DNA of 6,521 bases from Chloroflexota bacterium (GCA_005881235.1 VBEQ01000248.1:309-6829); one strand, 5' to 3'; numbered from the stretch's first letter, positions 1 through 5,472 are shown. Made by a program: numbers and translations. The notes: a model not told the origin generated them from the letters alone.

Positions 1-2
1 GA

Positions 3-1085
3 AGGCCGATCCGGAGTCAGCTTGCCGAGCGCCTGCCCAACCCGGAGGCCGTGATCAAGCGGCTGGGACTGGTCGCCGTCCAACCGAAATACGACGGCAT
101 CCGGGTTCAGATCCACAAGAACGGCTCGACGGTCCGCGTTTTCTCGCGCAACCTCGAGGACTACACGCTGATGTTCTCGGAGCTCACCTCGGCCGCCCAG
201 GGGCTGAAAGACGACACCCTCATCCTCGACGGCGAGGCGATCGCGTACAGCAAGGAGTTGGAGGAGTACCTGCCGTTCCAGCTCACGGCGAGCCGCCGGC
301 GGCAGCACGGCATCGAGCAGGCGGCGCAGGAGCTGCCCCTGGTCGCTTTCGTCTTCGACATCCTCTACCAAAACGGCCGCGATCTCACCGAGCTGCCCTA
401 CGAGGAGCGGCTCGCGATGGTCGACGAGGTGATCGCCGGCTCGAGCGTGCTGCTGCCGGCTCCCATCATCAAGACCGACTCGGTGGAGGTCCTGACCAAG
501 ACGCTGCTGGATTCCATCAGCCAGGGCCTGGAAGGCGTCGTCGTCAAGCGACCGGACTCGAAATACCAGGCGGGCGCCCGCAACTTCAACTGGGTCAAGC
601 TCAAGCGGCACACCAGCGGAGAGCTCAACGACACCATCGACCTGGTCCTGCTCGGCTACTACTTCGGAAAGGGCAAGCGCGCCGGCTTTGGGGTGGGCGC
701 GCTGCTGGGAGGCGTCTACGATGCCGACAACGACCGCTTTGCCAGCATCACCAAGCTTGGCACCGGCTTATCCGACGCCGAGTGGCGGCAGATCCACGAG
801 CGCGCCGACCAGCTGCAGGTGGACCAGCGGCCGGCGCGGGTGGACTCGATCCTGGTTCCGGATGTCTGGCTCAAGCCCGAGGTGGTGGTCGAGGTGATGG
901 CCGACGAGATCACCCCGAGCCCGAGGCACACGGCCGGTAGGGTCGGCGACGAGCCGGGCTTCGCGCTGCGATTCCCGCGGATCGTGTCCTTCCGGAGTGC
1001 CGACAAGCGGCCCGAGGACGCCACGACTGTCAAGGAGATCGCCGAGCTGTTCCGTCAGCAGCGGCAGCGCAAGCAGCCCGCCTGA
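3..1085 (+). CDS. ATP-dependent DNA ligase, 5'-truncated by the window edge (catalytic core and OB-fold)
   Basis: This enzyme seals DNA nicks using ATP through a lysine-AMP intermediate. The reading frame is open to the left edge: codons from base 3 read RPIRSQLAERLPNPEAVIKR, typical ligase sequence just before the nucleotidyltransferase domain, so the GTG at 51 is an internal valine and the real start is upstream. Counting from that GTG as residue 1, motif I is KYDGIR with catalytic Lys13 (codon 87-89). SRN lies at 32-34, LDGE at 59-62, VFDILY at 101-106 (motif III), EGVVVK at 161-166 (motif IV), WVKLKR at 181-186 (motif V) and LRFPR at 306-310 (OB-fold motif VI). Visible length is 360 residues. 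Archaeal and related bacterial ligases run to about 500-600, so the missing part is probably the N-terminal DNA-binding domain. All nucleotidyltransferase motifs look intact. The architecture resembles archaeal/eukaryotic ligase I rather than the shorter LigD ligase domain. This is inferred from motifs, not from a search. Confidence 0.93.
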   Translation, partial: RPIRSQLAERLPNPEAVIKRLGLVAVQPKYDGIRVQIHKNGSTVRVFSRNLEDYTLMFSELTSAAQGLKDDTLILDGEAIAYSKELEEYLPFQLTASRRRQHGIEQAAQELPLVAFVFDILYQNGRDLTELPYEERLAMVDEVIAGSSVLLPAPIIKTDSVEVLTKTLLDSISQGLEGVVVKRPDSKYQAGARNFNWVKLKRHTSGELNDTIDLVLLGYYFGKGKRAGFGVGALLGGVYDADNDRFASITKLGTGLSDAEWRQIHERADQLQVDQRPARVDSILVPDVWLKPEVVVEVMADEITPSPRHTAGRVGDEPGFALRFPRIVSFRSADKRPEDATTVKEIAELFRQQRQRKQPA

Positions 1086-1115
1086 GGGCCAGTGTGGCAT
1101 CCTCCTCCTGAGGGC
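1081..1115 (+). repeat. Pair of 9-bp direct repeats around the ligase stop codon
   Basis: CCTGAGGGC occurs at 1081-1089 and again at 1107-1115. The first copy contains the ligase stop TGA (1083-1085). The second contains the TGA (1109-1111) that closes the frame upstream of the next gene, and its GAGGG doubles as that gene's weak ribosome binding site. No function is evident and chance is possible in GC-rich DNA. Confidence 0.35.
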
Positions 1116-1123
1116 GATGTTCC

Positions 1124-1996
1124 GTGGCGCAGGCGGTACGAGTTGATCCCCGGTTGGCAGCACTGCTTCGGGAATACCCCGGACATCCTTATAAGAAGTG
1201 GCAGGGGGCGCACTGGCGGCTGCTGAGCCTGGTCGAGCTCGGTCTCACTGACGCTGACGACCGAATCGCGAGCGCCGTCGACCGCGTGTTGCGATGGCTG
1301 CTCAACCCCCGGCGGAAGACGCTCCAGATCTCGGGCCGCTACCGACAATGCGCCTCGATGGACGGAAATGGTCTCCTCGTATGCTGCCGGTTCGGGATGC
1401 AGTCGGATCCGCGCGTGATGGCGCTGGCCACGCGCCTGACCCAGTGGCAATGGCCCGACGGAGGGTGGAATTGTGACCGCCGCCCGCAGGTCACGCATTC
1501 CTCATTCCACGAGTCGTTGCCGCCACTCCGCGGCCTGGTGGCCCACGGAGGATTCCCCCAAGCCACAGCGCGGGCCGCCGAGTTCTTCTTGCGCCATCGG
1601 ATGTTCCGTTCGGAATCGGACGGCGCGGTCATCAATCCGGAGTGGCTCGAGCTTCACTGGCCCGCCTACTGGCACTACGACGTTTTGCTGGGATTGCGCG
1701 CCATCACCGAAGCAGGATTGGTGCTCGATGATCGGTGCCGCGAGGCGCTGGATCACCTCCAATCGCAACGTGGCCCCGATGGAAGCTGGCGAGCGAAGGG
1801 CCGGCGCTACTGGCTGCGACGGGGCGACTCGAACACCGACGTCGTCGACTGGTCCGACGCGGCCGATGTGCTGACCAAGCAGGCGCGTGATGTTCTCCGG
1901 GCGGCCCGACGCCCTGGGGAACTGTCCCTGCCGGTCCGCCGATCGGAAAATTTGACGTCTCCGCATCTTCCCGCTAGAGTTAGCCGATTCAATTGA
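1124..1996 (+). CDS. Terpenoid-cyclase/prenyltransferase-like alpha-alpha barrel protein of unknown function
   Basis: The 290-residue product has two QW-like repeats of the squalene-hopene cyclase/prenyltransferase superfamily: QWQWPDGGW at 107-115 and LQSQRGPDGSW at 212-222. Between them are repeat-like helices, for example SFHESLPPLRGL (127-138) and HYDVLLGLRAI (184-194). It is less than half the length of a true squalene-hopene cyclase (about 630 residues), and I see no DxDD protonation motif, so cyclase activity is unlikely. Cysteines at 76, 87, 88 and 117 with nearby histidines (126, 129) might bind metal; this is speculation. There is no signal peptide or membrane helix. Similar stand-alone proteins in Actinobacteria and Chloroflexi are often annotated as squalene cyclase-like, sometimes misleadingly as nitrogen fixation proteins. 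The GTG start is the first possible in-frame start after an upstream stop at 1109-1111, and GAGGG lies 9 bases before it. The gene follows the ligase by 38 bases on the same strand, so co-transcription is possible. The last 25-30 residues look like a non-conserved tail and overlap promoter-like sequence. Confidence 0.8.
   Translation: MAQAVRVDPRLAALLREYPGHPYKKWQGAHWRLLSLVELGLTDADDRIASAVDRVLRWLLNPRRKTLQISGRYRQCASMDGNGLLVCCRFGMQSDPRVMALATRLTQWQWPDGGWNCDRRPQVTHSSFHESLPPLRGLVAHGGFPQATARAAEFFLRHRMFRSESDGAVINPEWLELHWPAYWHYDVLLGLRAITEAGLVLDDRCREALDHLQSQRGPDGSWRAKGRRYWLRRGDSNTDVVDWSDAADVLTKQARDVLRAARRPGELSLPVRRSENLTSPHLPARVSRFN
1952..1980 (+). promoter_or_regulatory. Putative sigma70-type promoter of the carbonic anhydrase gene
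   Basis: TTGACG (1952-1957, five of six matches to the -35 consensus) is followed after exactly 17 bases by TAGAGT (1975-1980, four of six matches to the -10 consensus, including the key first, second and last positions). It lies inside the 3' end of the preceding gene and would start RNA near base 1987, giving a leader of about 57 bases before the ATG at 2044. Local composition is more AT-rich than the surroundings. The call rests on consensus matching only. Confidence 0.5.
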
Positions 1997-2016
1997 TGAC
2001 TAGTTCGATCGGCTAA
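1980..2016 (+). repeat. 9-bp perfect inverted repeat overlapping the predicted transcription start
   Basis: TTAGCCGAT (1980-1988) and ATCGGCTAA (2008-2016) are perfect reverse complements separated by 19 bases. The spacer holds two smaller palindromes, TCAATTGA (1989-1996) and ACTAGT (1999-2004). The repeat starts at the last base of the predicted -10 box and includes the stop codon of the preceding gene (1994-1996). It could be an operator, a 5'-leader hairpin or part of a terminator. No T-run follows, so a standard intrinsic terminator is less likely. Confidence 0.55.
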
Positions 2017-2031
2017 GTCAACAATATGCGT

Positions 2032-2036
2032 GGAGG
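2032..2036 (+). promoter_or_regulatory. Ribosome binding site deciding the carbonic anhydrase start
   Basis: GGAGG lies 7 bases before the ATG at 2044. An in-frame ATG at 2026 is upstream of this motif and would place it inside the coding region, so 2044 is preferred. Confidence 0.8.
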
Positions 2037-2043
2037 AATCGCC

Positions 2044-2568
2044 ATGAGCGTGACCGATGAGCTGCTGAAGAACAACGAGGCCTACGCTCGGTCGTTCGAC
2101 AAGGGGACGCTGCCGCTGCCGCCGGCCAAGAAGCTTGCCGTCCTCGCCTGCATGGATGCGCGCCTGCACGTCAGCAAGATCCTCGGTTTAAAAGAAGGCG
2201 ATGCCCATGTCATCCGCAACGCCGGCGGGGTGGCGACCGATGACGCCATTCGCTCGTTGACGATTTCCCAGCGTCTGCTCGGGACCGACGAGATCATCCT
2301 GATCCATCACACGGACTGCGGGATGCTCACGTTTAGCGACGATCAGGTGAAGGCGACCATCGCCAATGAAGTCGGCATCCGCCCTCACTTTGCCCTCGAA
2401 GCCTTTTCGGATCTGAAAGACGACGTCCGGCAGACGATCGCCAGGATCAAGGCGAGCCCGTTCATCCCCAAAAAAGACAAGATCCGCGGGTTCGTCTACG
2501 ACGTGAAGACTGGTCGTCTCGACGAGGTGGCGGAGCGCGTTCCGGCCGGGGCGATTCGCCAGCCCTGA
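2044..2568 (+). CDS. Beta-class carbonic anhydrase, Rv1284-like
   Basis: This cytoplasmic zinc enzyme interconverts CO2 and bicarbonate. The 174-residue product carries the full beta-class signature: CMDAR at 36-40 (zinc ligand Cys36 and the Asp38-Arg40 dyad) and HTDCG at 89-93 (zinc ligands His89 and Cys92). Further conserved blocks are HVIRNAGG (55-62), DDAIRSLTISQRLLGT (66-81) and, near the C-terminus, IRGFVYDVKTGRL. From memory, the whole chain aligns closely with M. tuberculosis Rv1284 (163 residues), whose zinc ligands fall one residue earlier. In that subgroup Asp38 can act as fourth zinc ligand in the closed form. The C-terminus is about ten residues longer than in Rv1284. The start is set by the GGAGG motif. 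The gene probably has its own promoter inside the preceding gene. It converges on the TMEM175-like gene with only 11 bases between the two stop codons. The family call is near certain; the physiological role (bicarbonate supply or pH control) is inferred. Confidence 0.96.
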   Translation: MSVTDELLKNNEAYARSFDKGTLPLPPAKKLAVLACMDARLHVSKILGLKEGDAHVIRNAGGVATDDAIRSLTISQRLLGTDEIILIHHTDCGMLTFSDDQVKATIANEVGIRPHFALEAFSDLKDDVRQTIARIKASPFIPKKDKIRGFVYDVKTGRLDEVAERVPAGAIRQP

Positions 2569-2583
2569 CGCTCGCCGCGTCAG
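2565..2583. terminator. Small hairpin containing both stop codons at the convergent junction
   Basis: CTGACGC (2565-2571) and GCGTCAG (2577-2583) are perfect 7-bp arms around the 5-base loop TCGCC. The left arm contains the TGA of the carbonic anhydrase and the right arm the TGA of the minus-strand TMEM175-like gene. The symmetry would allow it to act on both transcripts, but there is no U-run on either side, so efficient intrinsic termination is uncertain. Confidence 0.45.
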
Positions 2584-3230
2584 AAGCGGTGCAGGATCGG
2601 GATGCGCGGCGCGATCACGTAGTTCAGCTGGACGAGGAAGATCAGCGCGATGCTCACCCAGGTCGGAAAGACGATGCAGGTGGCCGTGGCGATCGCATAT
2701 AGCGACTGAGCGATCAAAATCCGGCCTCGCATCAGCGGGGCGACTTCAGGCGCGTCGGTCTCGTCGAACAAGCCCGCCCGGATTCCGTATTGGAGTCCGG
2801 CGAACAGCGTCATGCCGAGGAGCACGATGTTGAGCCAGTACTCCACGAGTGCCAATCGAAAGGCTGGATAGCGCGCCAGCAACGCTGTCGAGAAGGGCAC
2901 GAGGGTGACGGCTAAAAGAAAGAGAAGCTGCAGCCAGGAGTAATGGCGGTTACTCCTCGCAAGCAGGTTGAGCTGGGTGCCCTGGCCAACCCAGAAGATG
3001 CCGAGGGTCATGAAGCTCATCGCGTAGACGAGGACATTCGGCCCCAGTCCCAGCAGCGCGTGCCACAGATCGCCTTCGGTGCTCCCTGCGCGCAGCGCAG
3101 GAACTGACAGGCCAAGCACCAGAAGGGTCATGCTGACCGCGAAGATGCCATCGGAAATTCCAGCGAGACGGTCGAGGTTCGTGCCCGCGAACTCGTTGAA
3201 GCGGCGCCTGCCGCCCGGGAGCCGGCTCAC
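2580..3230 (-). CDS. TMEM175-family (DUF1211) integral membrane protein, putative K+ channel
   Basis: Bacterial TMEM175 proteins are six-helix, multimeric, potassium-permeable channels of the cytoplasmic membrane. The 216-residue product has the family hallmark in the first helix, RLAGISDGIFAVSMTLLVLG (21-40). It then shows five more hydrophobic segments at about 62-82, 97-118, 128-150, 170-187 and 190-208, and the conserved stretch LVPFSTALL (110-118). Length and helix number match the single-repeat bacterial form. The characteristic RxxxFSD motif reads RxxxISD here (Ile25 in place of Phe). The GTG start overlaps the TGA of the decarboxylase by four bases (GTGA), and GAGAGG lies 8 bases upstream inside the decarboxylase end, so the two genes are very likely translated from one mRNA. 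Channel function is inferred from the family; many bacterial DUF1211 members are untested. Confidence 0.88.
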   Translation of the reverse strand: MSRLPGGRRRFNEFAGTNLDRLAGISDGIFAVSMTLLVLGLSVPALRAGSTEGDLWHALLGLGPNVLVYAMSFMTLGIFWVGQGTQLNLLARSNRHYSWLQLLFLLAVTLVPFSTALLARYPAFRLALVEYWLNIVLLGMTLFAGLQYGIRAGLFDETDAPEVAPLMRGRILIAQSLYAIATATCIVFPTWVSIALIFLVQLNYVIAPRIPILHRF

Positions 3231-4657
3231 CCGGTAAGCCTCTCAGCCAGTCCTCGAACCGTGTCGAGGACGATGTCGACATCGCGCTCCGTCGTCCGCC
3301 AGTTCGCGATCGCCGGGCGGAAGGCCACCTTGCCTGCGTAGACCGTAGTGCCGAAGTAGACCGTACCGTCCGCGATGATCGCCTGACCAAGGCGGCGATT
3401 GAGCCGGTCCAGCTCGCCCTCTGGGGTTGCGGCCGGGCGATAGCGAAAGCACACCACGTTCAGACGCGGTTCCGCCAGAAGCTCGAAATCTGAAGAGGCA
3501 CGGATCTGGTCGGCGAGGCGCTTCGCCAGGGCGACGTGGCGCTCGATCATCGCGCGGTAACCCTGGCGACCGTAGGCGGCCAGTGTCGCCCAGACGGCCA
3601 GCGACCGGGCACGGCGCGACATTTCGGGCGCGAGGTAGAGGAAGTCCGGATGATCGGCGTTGGTCGCGGGGAAATACGGGGCATTCATCCCGAAAACGGC
3701 ATTGAGCAGCCGAGGGTCGCGACAGAAGGCGAAGCCGCAGTCGTAGGGAACGTTCAGCCATTTGTGCCCATCGGCGATGACCGAGTCAGCCAGCTCGACG
3801 CCGTCCGCGAGGTCGGCCGTGGACGGCGATACACGAGCGAACAGCCCGAAGGCACCGTCGACATGCAGCCAGGCGTGATGACGGTGGGCCAGGTCGGCCA
3901 TGGCGGCGATCGGATCGAAGCCGCCGGCGTTCACCTCGCCTGCCGTCGCGATGACGATCGCAGGCTCCCCCTTCAGGCTGACAAGCGTGTCCTCGAGGGC
4001 GGTGACATCGACGACGCCTGTCGCATCACTGCTCAACAGCTGGAGGACCTCGTGGCCGATGCCGAGCATGCTGAGGGCCTTTTTCGCCGAGGCATGGATG
4101 AAGTGACTGGCCATGACCGGTACCACTGGCAGTCCGCTCATCCCACGCTTGGCGATGTTGGTCCCGTGCTCTTCTCCCCACCACTGGCGGGCTGCCGCGA
4201 GGGCTGTGAAATTGGACATCGTGGCGCCCGTGGTAAGCACGCCACCCCAGCTTTGCGGCAGGCTGAAGAGATCTTTCAGCCAGGCGATCGCAACCTGCTC
4301 CAGTTTGGAGCCGAGCGGCGAGCTCACCCATAATGCGGCGTTGTTGTCGAGGGCCGACGTCAGCCAGTCGGCGGCGAGGGCGGAAGGGGTCGAGCCTCCC
4401 GTGACGAAGTGGAAGAATCGAGGGCCCGCCGAGTTGACCGCGGCCTGCATGCCATCGGTCAGGAGGCGTGTCACCGTGGCAACGCTGCCGTTTCCGTCTG
4501 CGGGCAAATCGCCGGCGAAGCGTTGCGCTGCTTCGTCGCGCCCCACCGTTCCGCCGGCCGGCAGCTGATCAACTCGCGCCAGGTAATCACGCGCGGCTTT
4601 GGCCACCTGCGTGAGCAGTTCGGGCAGCTGGTCTCGATCGTCGATCGGGTCGGGCAT
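3227..4657 (-). CDS. PLP-dependent group II amino acid decarboxylase
   Basis: This soluble, fold-type I pyridoxal-phosphate enzyme is of the aromatic amino acid / glutamate / diaminobutyrate decarboxylase family and would turn an amino acid into an amine plus CO2. The 476-residue length is normal. Landmarks are TTGATMSNF (142-150, cofactor phosphate region), HASAKKA (188-194, with the His that stacks on the PLP ring), ATAGEVNAGGFDPI (237-250), HVDGAFG (265-271, with Asp267 pairing the pyridine nitrogen) and DGHKWLNVPYDCG (296-308, with Lys299 forming the Schiff base). FRPAIANWRTTERDVD (446-461) is the usual C-terminal signature. Two variants are visible: DGHKW for the more common DPHKW, and TAGE for TAGT. 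The substrate cannot be read from the sequence. The gene starts 31 bases after the TetR gene and overlaps the TMEM175-like gene by four bases, suggesting an operon. No convincing Shine-Dalgarno precedes the ATG, whose surroundings form a 14-bp palindrome. Confidence 0.92.
   Translation of the reverse strand: MPDPIDDRDQLPELLTQVAKAARDYLARVDQLPAGGTVGRDEAAQRFAGDLPADGNGSVATVTRLLTDGMQAAVNSAGPRFFHFVTGGSTPSALAADWLTSALDNNAALWVSSPLGSKLEQVAIAWLKDLFSLPQSWGGVLTTGATMSNFTALAAARQWWGEEHGTNIAKRGMSGLPVVPVMASHFIHASAKKALSMLGIGHEVLQLLSSDATGVVDVTALEDTLVSLKGEPAIVIATAGEVNAGGFDPIAAMADLAHRHHAWLHVDGAFGLFARVSPSTADLADGVELADSVIADGHKWLNVPYDCGFAFCRDPRLLNAVFGMNAPYFPATNADHPDFLYLAPEMSRRARSLAVWATLAAYGRQGYRAMIERHVALAKRLADQIRASSDFELLAEPRLNVVCFRYRPAATPEGELDRLNRRLGQAIIADGTVYFGTTVYAGKVAFRPAIANWRTTERDVDIVLDTVRGLAERLTG
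3239..3244 (-). promoter_or_regulatory. Ribosome binding site for the TMEM175-like gene
   Basis: On the minus strand GAGAGG ends 8 bases before the GTG start at 3230. It sits within the last codons of the decarboxylase gene and supports coupled translation and the choice of the GTG. Confidence 0.55.
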
Positions 4658-4663
4658 GCCCGA
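4650..4663. repeat. 14-bp perfect palindrome centred on the decarboxylase start codon
   Basis: TCGGGCATGCCCGA is its own reverse complement, and the minus-strand ATG at 4657-4655 lies in its centre. It may be a protein-binding site or hinder ribosome access. An adjacent AACGTT palindrome (4663-4668) follows. Chance cannot be excluded. Confidence 0.5.
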
Positions 4664-4669
4664 ACGTTA
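4664..4669 (-). promoter_or_regulatory. Possible -10 element for a leaderless decarboxylase transcript
   Basis: The minus strand reads TAACGT, fitting the TAnnnT -10 pattern, 6 bases before the ATG, and there is no Shine-Dalgarno in between. That spacing is what is seen in leaderless actinobacterial genes. No clear -35 element was found, so this is tentative. Confidence 0.25.
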
Positions 4670-4688
4670 CCGAATTGTCGGCGGCGCG

Positions 4689-5360
4689 TCAGTGCGCGTA
4701 GGCCCTCTCAATGCCATCGAGGATGAGATCGAGCCCGTACTCGAATTCGTCGCCGTAGTTGTAGCCCGGTTTCATGGCACGGTCGACGGCCATCTCGGCC
4801 AGGTGCGGATACTCGCCGGCGCGGAACCGCTCCATGATGTTGCCCGCCACCCTGGCGACGTCTCCTGGCTTGCGAAAGGGCAGGGCTAGCTCGGTGAGCG
4901 TGAATCCATAAATGTAGCCATCCAGGATCGAGTAGGCGTGAGCGGCCATTTCGACCGAGAAGCCTGCGCTCCGTAGGCTCCCAAGCACCGCGTCGTGGTG
5001 TCGCAAGTTCGCAGGCCCTGGGGTGGTTCGCGACTCCATCAAGCCGTTTGCCCACGGGTGGCGCGTCAGAACCTGGCGGACTGAGATCGCCCGCTGCCGC
5101 ATCGCGCTCCGCCAGTCCATGCCACCCGGGGGCAGATCGATCTCGCTGAAAACGACATCGACCATGCCATCCAGCATGTCCTCCTTGTTCCGTACGTGGT
5201 TGTAGAGGGACATCGCCTCGACGCCGAGCTTGTCGCCGAGCTTGCGCATGCTGAGCGACTCGAATCCGCCTCGATCGGCGAGGCTGATGGCGGCACGCAG
5301 GATCCGCTCCCTGGACAAGGCTGCGCGGCGCTTTGCCGCTTGTTTAGCTTGCGTCGCCAT
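4689..5360 (-). CDS. TetR-family transcriptional repressor (TetR_C-like ligand domain)
   Basis: This is a dimeric DNA-binding repressor released by a small-molecule ligand. Of 223 residues, about 15-63 form the TetR N-terminal domain: LSRERILRAAISLADRGG is helix 1 and its flank, and SMRKLGDKLGVEAMSLYNHV (37-56) is the helix-turn-helix, followed by RNKEDMLDGM (57-66). The LGVEAMSLYNHVRNKEDML stretch and the helical remainder resemble the class with a tetracycline-repressor-type C-terminal domain; this does not imply tetracycline as ligand. The basic N-terminus (KQAAKRRAALSR) is common in the family. The ATG at 5360 is chosen because GGCGG lies about 7 bases before it, and because longer versions from a TTG at 5432 would translate through the operator-like sites. 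The gene is divergent from the oxidoreductase across those sites and is followed after 31 bases by the decarboxylase. Autorepression and control of both neighbours are inferred from this layout. Confidence 0.92.
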   Translation of the reverse strand: MATQAKQAAKRRAALSRERILRAAISLADRGGFESLSMRKLGDKLGVEAMSLYNHVRNKEDMLDGMVDVVFSEIDLPPGGMDWRSAMRQRAISVRQVLTRHPWANGLMESRTTPGPANLRHHDAVLGSLRSAGFSVEMAAHAYSILDGYIYGFTLTELALPFRKPGDVARVAGNIMERFRAGEYPHLAEMAVDRAMKPGYNYGDEFEYGLDLILDGIERAYAH

Positions 5361-5377
5361 TGCTTTACCGCCGATAG

Positions 5378-5390
5378 CATACACCGTAAG
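5378..5390. promoter_or_regulatory. Operator-like site 1
   Basis: CATAC-ACC-GTAAG has one mismatch from the palindrome CTTAC-N3-GTAAG. It is the site nearest the TetR gene, about 18 bases upstream of its ATG. Confidence 0.6.
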
Positions 5391-5400
5391 TCGATACAGG

Positions 5401-5413
5401 CTTACGCTGTATG
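5401..5413. promoter_or_regulatory. Operator-like site 2
   Basis: CTTAC-GCT-GTATG has one arm mismatch. Together with site 1 it forms a larger mirror: 5379-5390 and 5401-5412 are inverted copies with one mismatch in twelve, separated by ten bases. Confidence 0.6.
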
Positions 5414-5420
5414 TGGTACG

Positions 5421-5433
5421 CTTACGCAACAAG
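5421..5433. promoter_or_regulatory. Operator-like site 3 (degenerate)
   Basis: CTTAC-GCA-ACAAG keeps the left arm but matches only three of five bases in the right arm. It begins 20 bases after site 2 and directly abuts site 4. Confidence 0.4.
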
Positions 5434-5446
5434 CTTACGGTGTAAG
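5434..5446. promoter_or_regulatory. Operator-like site 4 (perfect palindrome)
   Basis: CTTAC-GGT-GTAAG has perfect 5-bp arms, extended to 6 bp by the flanking G and C (5433-5447). It is closest to the oxidoreductase gene, 34 bases before its ATG. The size and symmetry are typical of TetR-family operators. Confidence 0.7.
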
Positions 5447-5465
5447 CACAAGCCCAACAGGGCGA

Positions 5466-5472
5466 AAGGAAG
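5466..5472 (+). promoter_or_regulatory. Ribosome binding site deciding the oxidoreductase start
   Basis: AAGGAAG ends 8 bases before the ATG at 5481. The second in-frame ATG at 5526 has no purine-rich motif in front of it, although family alignments would begin there. Confidence 0.6.

Noticed and set aside
51..53. GTG as the start of the DNA ligase
   Set aside because: The frame continues to the left edge with typical ligase sequence and the DNA-binding domain would be missing, so the gene is cut by the window edge rather than short.
1055..1498. A 147-codon minus-strand frame across the ligase end and the cyclase-like gene
   Set aside because: It is antisense to two plus-strand coding regions, with no domain or binding site recognised; other long antisense frames in the window were dismissed for the same reason.
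3536..4333. A 265-codon plus-strand open frame opposite the decarboxylase gene
   Set aside because: It is fully antisense to a strongly conserved enzyme; its translation shows no recognisable domain or repeats and has the composition expected of a GC-rich shadow frame.
4684..4695. GCGC-rich inverted repeat at the end of the TetR gene as a terminator
   Set aside because: The arms are only four bases of simple GC repeat with no T-run, and the downstream gene appears to be co-transcribed.
5361..5432. TTG at 5432 as the TetR start, adding 24 residues
   Set aside because: The added residues are unlike TetR N-termini and would encode the operator array; the ATG at 5360 gives a normal-length protein.
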